From Clostridiaceae bacterium (GTDB lineage Bacteria > Bacillota > Clostridia > Acetivibrionales > DULL01): a stretch of DNA of 62,055 nt. Of this stretch, positions 45,279 to 54,592 are shown piece after piece; the first letter of the stretch is position 1, and every line of letters starts with the position of its first letter. The position numbers and the translations under genes are program-made. The stretch lies in NCBI GenBank assembly GCA_012840395.1, contig DULL01000063.1, positions 1 through 62,055 on the forward strand. Reading direction: 5' to 3'. The notes under the pieces are model-generated. The model saw only the letters and a program-made list of their open reading frames with translations, made no database searches and was not told where the DNA came from.

Positions 45279-46895
45279 TTATTTATAAAGTCCAAATAGT
45301 TTTAATAATTTTTGCCAGATATTTAACCGAACAGGTTTTGGGGCATCAGGCTCCTGAATTTCCGGAGGCTCTATAGAAGCCGTTTTTAGCACGAACTGGA
45401 CAGAGGATACATAAGTGTTTTTATCAGAAACAAAGGAGATTACTTCACCATTTCCACCGGAAATTCCGGCAAGGATCTCATTAATTTTATTATCTATTTC
45501 TGAACTCATGCCTGATGTACCCTTCCTTAATTCATTCATACCTCCTTTATATGAAGAAAGGCCGTCCCTCAGTTTTTTTATTGCACTATTTATTTCTGCC
45601 CCTCCATTATATAGTTCATTTGCTGATTCTGCTATTATAAAGGAAGAAGCTTTAAACTCAGAAATACCTATTGCCAAATCTGAAGAGGCATTGCTGAGCT
45701 GCAATACTCCGTCCATATAACTTTTTAATCCCTGGACGAACTGTACCACTCCGTCAAGTTGCTTCTTGACATCAGCAAGTTGGGGAGCAAGGTGAGAAAT
45801 AGAGGATAATACCTCACTATAATTTTCAGGTGTAAGAACAGGTAATCCTAATTTCATGCTGCCAAGCTGCGCATTTACTGAATCAAAGGTAGCTTGCTGT
45901 ATTTCTAAAGCGCCGTTTATTATTAGGTCGTTTTGCATTGTTAACTGTGATAACCCGCTATTTAATAATGCTGCCCCTTCATTTAACCTGCCTGCTCCGC
46001 TGATTAGCTGCCCCAGGCCATCTTTATAAGCCTTTATACCGTCAAGGTATTTTTCCATTCCAGTTGACAACTGATTAAGACCTTTCTGTAATTCAGAAGC
46101 ACCGTCGTCCAGTTCCTTTATGGCATCAATTAGTTCTGATATCTTCTCTGTTAACTCGTTACTGTCAACATCTATATCTAGAGATAACCTGATACCGTTT
46201 ATTGTTATTGGATCCATTTCAAAATCATGAATATCAGCCGTAACGGCAATATCAATACTATTACCTGGCAAAACTGTGTAAGTAAGCTGTTTTTTGCTTC
46301 CTGCTTCGGCAATGGTGGCGCCGTCAGCCCTAATGTTTTTGCAAAGTTTGGTGTCAAGAGAAAATGTAATTTGCATGGCGTAATTATCGAAGAAAATAGG
46401 GTTGACTTTTTCATTCTGTTTTACTGACATCCCTATTTTTAATGTACCGCTTTTTCCGCCGAGCTCTTCTCCCGGAATTTCTTTGCCGTCCAAGTAATAT
46501 TTTATGGCTATATGCCAGGGGAGTTCCTTACTCTCAAGAGTTCCCTGGTAGTAGAATCTCTCTGCTCTGGTATTTATAGTTATTTTATCTCCTTCTTTAT
46601 TTAGCTCTTCAGCGGTAGTCATATTCCGGATATCAGAATAGTTTCCATAATCGACAATTTCACCGCCGTTTAAGATATTAACCACATAAAGATTATTTAT
46701 GCTTCCATCCAGATTAAGTATGCCATAGACAACTTCTTCTTTCTGTGAAGAATTATCTTGGGCCAAAACCGGTGAAACCTGAATACAAGAGGTAAATAAT
46801 AATATAAATGTTACAAGGAAGGTAAGCAATTGTTTCATTTTATTATTGTTCTTTTTCATTTTATCATTTTTCATTTTAATTTTTTTCATATCCAT
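45279..46895 (-). CDS. YhgE-like secreted protein with Leu-Gly heptad repeats
   Basis: 538 residues from ATG 46895 after AAGGAGTG. A very basic start rich in Lys, Met and Asn, then a signal peptide ending VLA (about residue 45). An N-terminal beta-rich domain (50-245) is followed by a long helical region (245-480) with xxxLxxGxxxLxxG heptads (DDGASELQKGLNQLSTGMEKY, here split as DDGASELQKGL and NQLSTGMEKY), the pattern of YhgE/Pip-type proteins. A short C-terminal tail (LNIWQKLLKLFG) is amphipathic. It follows the MMPL exporter gene by nine bases, so it is probably an extracellular accessory of that exporter. Confidence 0.82.
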   Translation of the reverse strand: MDMKKIKMKNDKMKKNNNKMKQLLTFLVTFILLFTSCIQVSPVLAQDNSSQKEEVVYGILNLDGSINNLYVVNILNGGEIVDYGNYSDIRNMTTAEELNKEGDKITINTRAERFYYQGTLESKELPWHIAIKYYLDGKEIPGEELGGKSGTLKIGMSVKQNEKVNPIFFDNYAMQITFSLDTKLCKNIRADGATIAEAGSKKQLTYTVLPGNSIDIAVTADIHDFEMDPITINGIRLSLDIDVDSNELTEKISELIDAIKELDDGASELQKGLNQLSTGMEKYLDGIKAYKDGLGQLISGAGRLNEGAALLNSGLSQLTMQNDLIINGALEIQQATFDSVNAQLGSMKLGLPVLTPENYSEVLSSISHLAPQLADVKKQLDGVVQFVQGLKSYMDGVLQLSNASSDLAIGISEFKASSFIIAESANELYNGGAEINSAIKKLRDGLSSYKGGMNELRKGTSGMSSEIDNKINEILAGISGGNGEVISFVSDKNTYVSSVQFVLKTASIEPPEIQEPDAPKPVRLNIWQKLLKLFGLYK

Positions 46896-46904
46896 TTACA
46901 CTCC

Positions 46905-48971
46905 TTACTGCTTTTCATGATGAAATTTGGTTGATAGTGTTGTCTTTTGAATTACTTTATCAAACAATACAAGTAGTGCCGGTAATACGCAGGCTACCAT
47001 GGCTAATGATAATAGTGTGCCTCTTCCAAGTAATGTTCCAAGATCAGAAATTATGGAATTGCTTGAAGTTAAGGCCAATGCAAATCCTGAAGTGGCAAGA
47101 ATTGCGGCAGATATAAGGACTGCCACTAAATTGTTTTCCAACGTTACTCTCATGGCATCTTTTTTAGAAAGAGTTTTCCTGTTATTTAAATAAGTATTGG
47201 TGAGCAATATTGCATAATCCACCGTTGCGCCAAGCTGGACTGTATTTATTATTAGGTATCCAACAAAGCTTAATGGCCTGTCAGTAAAGTAGGGGAAGGC
47301 CAGGTTAATCCATATTGCTGTTTCAATTGTAAATAACAAGAGCAATGGAATGGTAAGTGAACGGAAAGTAATAAGCAAAATTAGAAATATGCCGATTATG
47401 GCTACCAGGTTAATAACTCTTGTATCCATTGTAATTATGTTTTTCATGTCATACAGAGAAGCACTCTGTCCTGCCATATAATATTTACTGTAATACATGG
47501 ATGCAGTATTTAGAATTTCCTGAACGGCATTGAAGGTGTCTTCTCCTTCTTCTTCTAAATCGGTGTAAATGACAATACGTGAATAATTATCTGAATAAAA
47601 CTGCCTGACAACTTCTTCCGGAACAAATTCCTGAGGTATTTCAGCTCCTACTGCTGTTACATAAGAAACAACACTTGTTACATGAGGGATTTTTGAAAGT
47701 GAATGGCAGAGTTCTGACTCTTTACCCGGATTTTCTTTTGGTAACAGCAATACAAGTATATTCTCTTCACCAAACTTTTCTTTAATTTGTAGTGTGTCTT
47801 TTTCTACTCTCGATGCATTTGCAATACTGCTTGTTCCATATAAAAACTGAGCCCTGGATTGGGCAAGAAAGCTTGGAATTACAACTAATAATGCAACTAA
47901 CAAAAAGGGTATTCTTGATCTCATTAATATATTTGATGTTTTTTTAAATTCCGGTATAAGTTTCCTGTGCCTGGTTTTATCAATGGCCTTATAACTCATA
48001 AGCGTGATAACAGGCAGTAGTACAATAACTGATATAAAGCCTAATAAAACCCCTTTAAACAAGTTAAGGCCCAAATCTGCACCGATACCAAAACGCATGA
48101 AAATTAATGCCGCAAATCCTACTACTGTTGTTGCAGCACTTGCAGCCACAGTTGGCAGGGATTGTTTCATGGCTAGTACCATTGCTTTTTGTGGATCCTG
48201 TGACAGACGATGCTCATTAAAGCTATGAAGCAAAAATATGGCATAATCAAGTGATACAGCAAGCTGCAAAATAGGGCTGACAGTCTGCGTAATAAATGAT
48301 ATCTCTCCGTATATAATGTTTGTTCCCATATTAATGATTACTGCAATACCAATAGTAAACAAGAACAATAAGGGCTCCAACCAGGAGGTAGTTGAACCTA
48401 TCAGGATGATTACAATAACCGGAAGCAATATTACCATTGCATTTAATACTTCTGTAACCGACATTTCTTGTGTCTTCGCAGCATTAACTGCTTCCCCTGC
48501 TGCAGCGTTGTTTTCTCCAATTAATTCGTAAATGGCGTTTACTGCACTTATTTCTTTTCCACTTTCAATAGACAAGGTCATCAAGGCGCAATTATCTTTG
48601 TAATAGTTTTTTACTATTGAAGTATCTAAAAATTCAAGAGGTGTGGTTTTTAAAGTACCCAGACCAATTACATCATCAAGCCAGCTTACAGATGTAACTC
48701 CTTCTATTGCAGATAATTTCGCTTTGTATTCTAAAGCTTGTTGTATTGATACATCTGTTAGCATTACTCTAGTATTAGGCATTTCTCCTTTAAATTCATC
48801 TTCTATAATCTTTATAGCGGTGGTAGATTGTGCGTCTTTAGGAAGATAATCCACTATATTGTAGTTAACCTTGACCTGCAAAGAAAATATTATGCACAAT
48901 ACCGCTGCTGTTATAAATATAGTTAATACAATTTTTTTGTGTTTCAATAAAGCATATGAGATTTTTTCCAC
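46905..48971 (-). CDS. MMPL/RND-family exporter
   Basis: 688 residues from GTG 48971, chosen for GGAGGAG six bases upstream. Twelve transmembrane segments in two repeats, each opening with one helix and an outside loop (about 40-165 and 385-500). Sterol-sensing-like cores include SLDYAIFLLHSFNEHR and TVDYAILLTNTYLNNR, where the Asp-Tyr pairs carry protons. MMPL proteins export lipids or drugs. The divergent TetR gene and the co-transcribed YhgE-like protein form the usual trio. Confidence 0.93.
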   Translation of the reverse strand: MEKISYALLKHKKIVLTIFITAAVLCIIFSLQVKVNYNIVDYLPKDAQSTTAIKIIEDEFKGEMPNTRVMLTDVSIQQALEYKAKLSAIEGVTSVSWLDDVIGLGTLKTTPLEFLDTSIVKNYYKDNCALMTLSIESGKEISAVNAIYELIGENNAAAGEAVNAAKTQEMSVTEVLNAMVILLPVIVIILIGSTTSWLEPLLFLFTIGIAVIINMGTNIIYGEISFITQTVSPILQLAVSLDYAIFLLHSFNEHRLSQDPQKAMVLAMKQSLPTVAASAATTVVGFAALIFMRFGIGADLGLNLFKGVLLGFISVIVLLPVITLMSYKAIDKTRHRKLIPEFKKTSNILMRSRIPFLLVALLVVIPSFLAQSRAQFLYGTSSIANASRVEKDTLQIKEKFGEENILVLLLPKENPGKESELCHSLSKIPHVTSVVSYVTAVGAEIPQEFVPEEVVRQFYSDNYSRIVIYTDLEEEGEDTFNAVQEILNTASMYYSKYYMAGQSASLYDMKNIITMDTRVINLVAIIGIFLILLITFRSLTIPLLLLFTIETAIWINLAFPYFTDRPLSFVGYLIINTVQLGATVDYAILLTNTYLNNRKTLSKKDAMRVTLENNLVAVLISAAILATSGFALALTSSNSIISDLGTLLGRGTLLSLAMVACVLPALLVLFDKVIQKTTLSTKFHHEKQ

Positions 48972-49265
48972 TAAATCTCCTCCCTGGTCATTACTAGTTA
49001 TTATACGTCGTGTTGACAAATTTCTTCATGTATAGTTTAATAACACTATGAATATAATGCAACAAACAGATACTTTTTAAATGTTAGTTGTTAAACATTG
49101 AAAGCAGAAGTGCATAATACATAACATTTTTTTAAAAATTGATAGTTATTAGATAATTTCATAAATTTTGTAACTTATGCGACTGGATTTATTTGACTGA
49201 ATTTATTTAACTGAGTTTATTTAATTGAATTTTATTGTTAAATTTACATGGTTGGAGGGTTATAC

Positions 49266-49838
49266 ATGGAAAACACTAAAGTAGACAGGCGGGTAAAGTA
49301 TACCAAGATGGTGTTAAAAGAAAGTTTTATAAAATTACTTTCCCAGAAAGATATATCCCAAATAACCATCAAAGAAATCTGCGAAGATGCCGATATCAAC
49401 CGTGCGACTTTTTATTCCCATTATAGTGACCAATATGACCTGCTCCGGAAAATAGAGAATGAATTCCTTGATAATATAAAGGCCCACCTTAAAGAGTTGG
49501 ACCATAAAAATAATAATGTAGATGCAGTATCGCTGGCAGAAAAGATTTTTGAGTATATAAAGGATAATGCGAAATTGTGCAAGCTGCTGCTTAGTGAACG
49601 GGGAGGTTTAAATTTTCAAAAACAGGTAATGGTTCTTGTATATGATACAATTATTAATGAATTGACAGGCAGCAACAAAATTACCAAGGAAGATGCTGAG
49701 TATGTTTACTCATTTGCTATAACTGGATGCGTCGGTATAGTACAAAAGTGGCTTGACGAAGATTTGAAGAAATCCCCCCGTTTCATGGCGGAAATGGTTA
49801 TAAAGCTCACAATGGGTTTGATAAATTTAGTGAAGTAG
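49266..49838 (+). CDS. TetR-family regulator
   Basis: 190 residues from ATG 49266 after GGAGGG. N-terminal helix-turn-helix ITIKEICEDADINRATFYSH (about 31-50), then a C-terminal ligand domain with the TetR_C group 7-like tail. Divergent from the MMPL exporter across about 290 bases that hold no other gene; a short dyad atagt...actat near 49032-49049 may be its operator. It probably represses the exporter and itself. Confidence 0.93.
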   Translation: MENTKVDRRVKYTKMVLKESFIKLLSQKDISQITIKEICEDADINRATFYSHYSDQYDLLRKIENEFLDNIKAHLKELDHKNNNVDAVSLAEKIFEYIKDNAKLCKLLLSERGGLNFQKQVMVLVYDTIINELTGSNKITKEDAEYVYSFAITGCVGIVQKWLDEDLKKSPRFMAEMVIKLTMGLINLVK

Positions 49839-50079
49839 CCGATCCTGTACCGCATTTTATTATCATGTATTGTAATAACACCGTTCATAATGAGGTATAC
49901 CGATACAATAATCGAACCACATAAGTCCACGCACCTTTTTACTGCCATGAATTATTTTTATTTTTCTTTATCAGCAAAGATAAAACTGATATAATATTGA
50001 AAAATCAATTCATTAAAATACTTCAGAAATTAGCAGTCACATTTACAGAATTAATGATTTAGTAAAAAGGAGGAACAGG

Positions 50080-51426
50080 ATGGCTTATTCTGAATTTGAA
50101 GAAAAAGATCCACGTTTGGGAAACGGACTTGGAGACCGGAATGGCCTTTCATGGCCACAAGGTTATTGCAGTGTTGTGGGTAAGCAGGAACCGGTTATTT
50201 CTGAAAGAGATAAGGCGTTTTTGCGGGAATTAGCAAAAAAGGTCTCAGAAATCGCATCTCAACCTCAACAGGAAGAAAAGAAGCAATTATGGATGAAGCA
50301 CAATGCATTGCAGGAAACCCGGCCGTTGATTTTTATTGATCCTGAACACGCCTGGTATGAACTTATTACAGCTGATGAATTAAAATGCAGTGGAAATCTG
50401 GCAAGATTATGGGAATTCAAACTCCTGAAGGAAATATATTGGGCTGAAAAGATAAAAGATGACAGGGTTATTGAACCAACATTCAAAGTATATTATGTGC
50501 ATAAGACAAGTGGCAGGGGACTGGATACCAAGATTATTGGGGACGAAGGTATTGGTGCATACACCTGGAATGCTCCTGTCAGAGATTTCAGTGATGTTGA
50601 TAAGATGCATTTCGATGAGATAATTGTGGATTACGATAAAACCCAAAAGCTGGTTGCACTCGCCAAGGAGGTTTTTGACGGAATTTTAGAGGTCAGGCTT
50701 GAGGGTACCTGGTGGTGGTCCCTGGGGATGACAACCGACCTCATTTATCTTAGGGGCTTTGAACAGGTCATGTATGATATGTATGACGAACCCGATGGGC
50801 TGCACAAGCTGATGGCCTTCCTTCGGGATGAAACCATGGCCAAACTTGATTTTCTTGAAAAGAATGGATTACTTTCGCTCAACAATGGCGGTGATTTCAT
50901 TGGAACAGGTGGTTATGGCTGGTCATATGAACTTCCGCAACCTGACTTTGACGGAACCCATGTCAGATTGTGTGATATGTGGGGGTATAGTGAAAGTCAG
51001 GAAACAGTCAATGTTTCACCGGAGTTTTTTGAAGAGTTTGTCTTTGCGTACCAATTGCCCATTCTTGAAAGATTTGGTTTAAATATATATGGCTGTTGCG
51101 AACCTTTGGACAAACGCCTGGATATTGTTAAACGAATTCCCAGGCTGAGAAGGTTGAGTGTATCACCATGGTCTGATGCAATCGCTATGGCTGAAAGAAT
51201 TGGGAAAGATTACATTTACAGCAGAAAAGTCAATCCTGCAGACATTGCAGTACCTGTAATCGATGAAGACCATATCAGAAAGGAATTGAGAGAGACCCTT
51301 AAGGCAGTATATAAATACAACTGCCGTGCCGAGTTCCTTATGAGAGACATCCGCACACTTGCTTGTAATCCCTATAATGCAATCCGCTGGACGGAGATTG
51401 CCAGGGAGGAGTCAGAAAATATCTGA
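50080..51426 (+). CDS. URO-D-like protein, divergent member
   Basis: 448 residues from ATG 50080 after AAGGAGG. The barrel core resembles the uroporphyrinogen decarboxylase superfamily (EGTWWWSLGMTTDLIYLRG near 208, NIYGCCEPLDKRLDIVKRI near 340, SRKVNPADIA near 385), with an extended N-terminal part of about 110 residues. CCEP in the position where the 29.7-kb paralogue has HTDGE suggests a different metal site. A methyltransferase or corrinoid-linked role is possible but unproved. Single gene with its own terminator. Confidence 0.75.
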   Translation: MAYSEFEEKDPRLGNGLGDRNGLSWPQGYCSVVGKQEPVISERDKAFLRELAKKVSEIASQPQQEEKKQLWMKHNALQETRPLIFIDPEHAWYELITADELKCSGNLARLWEFKLLKEIYWAEKIKDDRVIEPTFKVYYVHKTSGRGLDTKIIGDEGIGAYTWNAPVRDFSDVDKMHFDEIIVDYDKTQKLVALAKEVFDGILEVRLEGTWWWSLGMTTDLIYLRGFEQVMYDMYDEPDGLHKLMAFLRDETMAKLDFLEKNGLLSLNNGGDFIGTGGYGWSYELPQPDFDGTHVRLCDMWGYSESQETVNVSPEFFEEFVFAYQLPILERFGLNIYGCCEPLDKRLDIVKRIPRLRRLSVSPWSDAIAMAERIGKDYIYSRKVNPADIAVPVIDEDHIRKELRETLKAVYKYNCRAEFLMRDIRTLACNPYNAIRWTEIAREESENI

Positions 51427-51513
51427 ATAGGCATCCTTAATAAGCATTCACTGAGTTTTATGCTTATACCCATGATGTTCACAATTTCATATAAAAGTAA
51501 CAATAAAAATAAT

Positions 51514-51540
51514 AAAGCTCTGATTTCAGAGCTTTTTTTA
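51514..51540 (+). terminator. Terminator after URO-D-like gene
   Basis: aaagctctg and cagagcttt form a nine-pair stem with an ATTT loop, followed by a T7 run. Confidence 0.92.
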
Positions 51541-51565
51541 TGGGCGTATTTCTTGAAAGCTCTTT

Positions 51566-51580
51566 TTGTGAATTTCACAA
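51566..51580. promoter_or_regulatory. Palindrome before second germination operon
   Basis: ttgtgaa-t-ttcacaa, perfect seven-base arms, 40 bases before the A-subunit start and just before a TATAAT. It may be a regulator site or coincidence. Confidence 0.35.
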
Positions 51581-51619
51581 GCTAATAATGGATATAATGT
51601 AAAACAAGGTGATAAGGAA

Positions 51620-53194
51620 ATGGTTAAAAGAATAAGAAGAAAACGAAGAAAAGCACGAAACCAAAATATTGAACATGATAATATACATACCGGATCATAC
51701 GATGTTATACCCGATACAGTTGATGCTGTTGAGACCAGGCTTAGCGAAATATTTTCCGACTGTAATGATTTCATGCATCGCAAAATTTCATGTAGTGGAA
51801 AAAGTCAGACAAAAATACTTGTAGCATATATAAATGGTTTTGTTGACAAAAGGCTATTAAACCAGGATGTAATTCATCCTATTCTTGAATTCTTGTCAAA
51901 TACAGAAATGTGCGAAGCACACATATATGAGATGCTAAAAGAATGTATAGTCATAAATAATGACATAAAAGAAATCAATAATATGCAGCAGGCCATAGAC
52001 GGCATCATATCCGGTGAAGCCCTGCTTTTTCTTGACGGGGAAAATAAAGCTCTGATGATTGGAGTAAAAGAACCCAAGGGACGGCAGGTGGATGAACCTG
52101 TTACAGAAACTTCCATCAGGGGTTCAAGGGAAGGCTTTGTTGAGAACCTGAATACGAATATAGCTCTTATTCGGAAAATGATCAAAAATCCCAATCTTAA
52201 ACTGGAGAAAGTGCAGCTCGGGAAGCAGACAAAAACTGATATTTGCATTTGCTATATAAAGGGAATCGCCAATGAGAATATTGTCAGGGAAGTGAGGGAG
52301 AGACTTAAAAAGATAAAAACTGATGCAATACTTGATACCGGAATTATTGAACAATACATTTCCGACAGCCGCTTGTCGGTATTTCCTACAGTTGGGAATA
52401 CAGAAAGAAGTGACAAGCTGGCGGGGAAGTTACTGGAGGGGCGTGTAGGTATATTATGCGATGGTACTCCCTATGTCCTAACTATCCCGTATCTTTTTAT
52501 AGAATCCATACAAAATACGGATGATTATTATGACCATGCCTATTTTGCATCCTTTATGCGCTTGCTGCGCCTTCTTGCACTTTTGGTATCAAATTTGCTG
52601 CCAGGTATATATGTAGCCCTGGTTGGCTTTCACCACACGTTAATTCCCTTTAAGCTGATGATAAAACTTGCGGCTTCACGGCAGGGAATTCCTTTTTCTC
52701 CTTTTACTGAAGCAGTATTAATGATTGTAGCTTTTGAGTTCCTCCGTGAGGCGGGTGTCCGTATGCCAAGACCTATAGGAGAGGCATTAAGCATAGTGGG
52801 TGCAATTGTATTGGGTGAAGCATCGGTTTCAGCAGGAATTGCCAGCAATTTAATGGTGATCATAATTGCTCTTACTGCCATTTGCAGTTTTGTTGTCCCT
52901 CCGCTTATCCGGGCAACCATGCTGCTGCGCTTTGTATTTTTGGCTGCAGCTAATTTTTTAGGCTTTCTTGGAATTTCCTTTGTGGGTGTGGCTGTTATTA
53001 TACACCTCTGTCAGCTACGTTCTTTTGGAGTTCCTTATATGGCTCCCTTTTCACCGCTTACAGCCAACGATCTTAAAGATTCCATTGTTGTGGTGCCCAT
53101 CTGGGCCATGGTTACAAGGCCGAAAATATTGAGGCAGGAATACTCAAGAAGTAAGAAAGGGACAAAACGCCAGGAGGTGAAAAAACCACAGTGA
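51620..53194 (+). CDS. Spore germinant receptor A subunit, second operon
   Basis: 524 residues from ATG 51620 after AAGGTGAT. Same family and layout as the product of 18690-20303: the EPVTETSIRGSREGFVEN block near residue 163, GTPYVLTIPYLFIESIQN near 288, and C-terminal helices with FEFLREAGVRMPRPIGEALS. The basic start (KRIRRKRRKARNQ) is typical. It overlaps the C-subunit start. Confidence 0.96.
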   Translation: MVKRIRRKRRKARNQNIEHDNIHTGSYDVIPDTVDAVETRLSEIFSDCNDFMHRKISCSGKSQTKILVAYINGFVDKRLLNQDVIHPILEFLSNTEMCEAHIYEMLKECIVINNDIKEINNMQQAIDGIISGEALLFLDGENKALMIGVKEPKGRQVDEPVTETSIRGSREGFVENLNTNIALIRKMIKNPNLKLEKVQLGKQTKTDICICYIKGIANENIVREVRERLKKIKTDAILDTGIIEQYISDSRLSVFPTVGNTERSDKLAGKLLEGRVGILCDGTPYVLTIPYLFIESIQNTDDYYDHAYFASFMRLLRLLALLVSNLLPGIYVALVGFHHTLIPFKLMIKLAASRQGIPFSPFTEAVLMIVAFEFLREAGVRMPRPIGEALSIVGAIVLGEASVSAGIASNLMVIIIALTAICSFVVPPLIRATMLLRFVFLAAANFLGFLGISFVGVAVIIHLCQLRSFGVPYMAPFSPLTANDLKDSIVVVPIWAMVTRPKILRQEYSRSKKGTKRQEVKKPQ

Positions 53195-54375
53195 TGAACA
53201 TAAAGAGGAAGATAAGGTCTGGAATGGCAGTAGTTGCCTTTCTGCTTATATTTCCTTCACTGCTAACCGGCTGCTGGAACAATCGGGATCTGGTTAATAT
53301 AAATATTGTGGCAGGTCTGGGACTAGACAGGACAGAAGATGGCAAAATACTTTTGACCATACAGGTAGTGGAACCTGCCGCAATTCAGTCTACAGTTTCT
53401 AATAATAGAGAAGGCAATGGTTCGCAGCAAAAGCCCGTGTTTGTTGTGTCCTATGAAGGCGAAACGGTTTCTGAGGCTCTAAGAGGTGTACTTGCTATTG
53501 CTGGCAAAAAGATGTTTCTTAGCACAGCCCAAGTCCTTATTTTCGGAGAAAGGCTTTTGCAAGATGGCATTGAAGAGGTTCTGGATTTTTTTCAGAGAGA
53601 GAATGAAATGGATTACGGAATGGACATTCTAGTTGCAAAAGATGCAACACCGAAAGAAATTCTTGAAATAGAAACTGATATAGATTCTATACCTATCTTG
53701 TATATAAAAGGAACGATAGATAACACCAATTTACGTGGGACAGTGAAAAAAACTATACTGGTTGATTTGCTTAAAGATATTGGCGAAAGAGGGATAGTAC
53801 CTGTCATTGGAGGAATATCTATAGCTGGGGAAAAAGAGGTCAGGACAGAAGGCATCGCTGTCATTAAGGATGGAAGACTGGCGGGATGGCTGGGACAACA
53901 TGAAACAATGGGATATATGTTTGCAACTGATAAAGTGAAAAGTGCCATTGTTAATGTTCCTGCAGACAATGGCAAAGCAGCGATTGAGATTATAGGGTCA
54001 AAAGGGAAAGTCAATGTGGTATTTAAGAATGGTAAACCGTACATGCTCACAGTAAAGGTGAAAACTAAGGCCAGTGTAGGAGAATACAAGGGAAAAGGAA
54101 AATTGGATTCTCCGGATAAGCTTTATGTACTGGAGAAGAACCTGGAAGAAGAAATAAAAAAAGAAATAATGATGACGGTGGAGAAGGCCCAAAAAGAGTA
54201 TTCCAGCGATATATTTGGTTTTGGTGTGTATGTGCGCAAATACCACCCGCAGTATTGGAAAAAAGTAGAGAAAGACTGGAATGATATTTTTAGCAAGCTT
54301 CCTGTAGATATTCAGGTGACTGCGAATATAATGCGGACAGGTATTATTAAATGTCCTATAAATAAGGATGAATGA
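53191..54375 (+). CDS. Spore germinant receptor C subunit, second operon
   Basis: 394 residues. Start GTG 53191 or ATG 53194; AGGAGGTGA at 53172-53180 slightly favours the first. Lipobox LTGC (Cys 28), then WNNRDLVNINIVAGLGLDR, the family's opening. C-terminal FGFGVYVRKYHPQYWKKVEK block. Overlaps the A-subunit stop, so translation is coupled. Confidence 0.95.
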   Translation: MMNIKRKIRSGMAVVAFLLIFPSLLTGCWNNRDLVNINIVAGLGLDRTEDGKILLTIQVVEPAAIQSTVSNNREGNGSQQKPVFVVSYEGETVSEALRGVLAIAGKKMFLSTAQVLIFGERLLQDGIEEVLDFFQRENEMDYGMDILVAKDATPKEILEIETDIDSIPILYIKGTIDNTNLRGTVKKTILVDLLKDIGERGIVPVIGGISIAGEKEVRTEGIAVIKDGRLAGWLGQHETMGYMFATDKVKSAIVNVPADNGKAAIEIIGSKGKVNVVFKNGKPYMLTVKVKTKASVGEYKGKGKLDSPDKLYVLEKNLEEEIKKEIMMTVEKAQKEYSSDIFGFGVYVRKYHPQYWKKVEKDWNDIFSKLPVDIQVTANIMRTGIIKCPINKDE

Positions 54376-54379
54376 CATA

Positions 54380-54592
54380 ATGATAGTAGTTATAGTATTG
54401 TTTGCAATTTTAGTTTTTAAAGACTTTCAAAGGTTTATACGGGAAAAGGAACAGGCAAAGGTATATGTAATATATATTTTATTTTTAGCAACAAGCCTGG
54501 CAATCAGTTTGCTTCTGGCAGCAGGGATAAGACCTTCAAGTCCCCCACAATGGATAGAAGCAGCATTAAAGATGATGGGAGTTTTGAAGTAA
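54380..54592 (+). CDS. Small two-helix membrane protein of ger operon (D-like), second operon
   Basis: 70 residues from ATG 54380, chosen because AAGGATG lies about nine bases upstream; ATG 54368, inside the C-subunit gene, would add four residues. Two helices (about 1-13 and 29-48) and a tail with PSSPPQWIEAALKMMG, matching the PIPSPMKGL... tail of the small protein at 22612. Here it lies between the C and B genes, not after B. Its TAA overlaps the B start as TAATG. Confidence 0.8.
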   Translation: MIVVIVLFAILVFKDFQRFIREKEQAKVYVIYILFLATSLAISLLLAAGIRPSSPPQWIEAALKMMGVLK

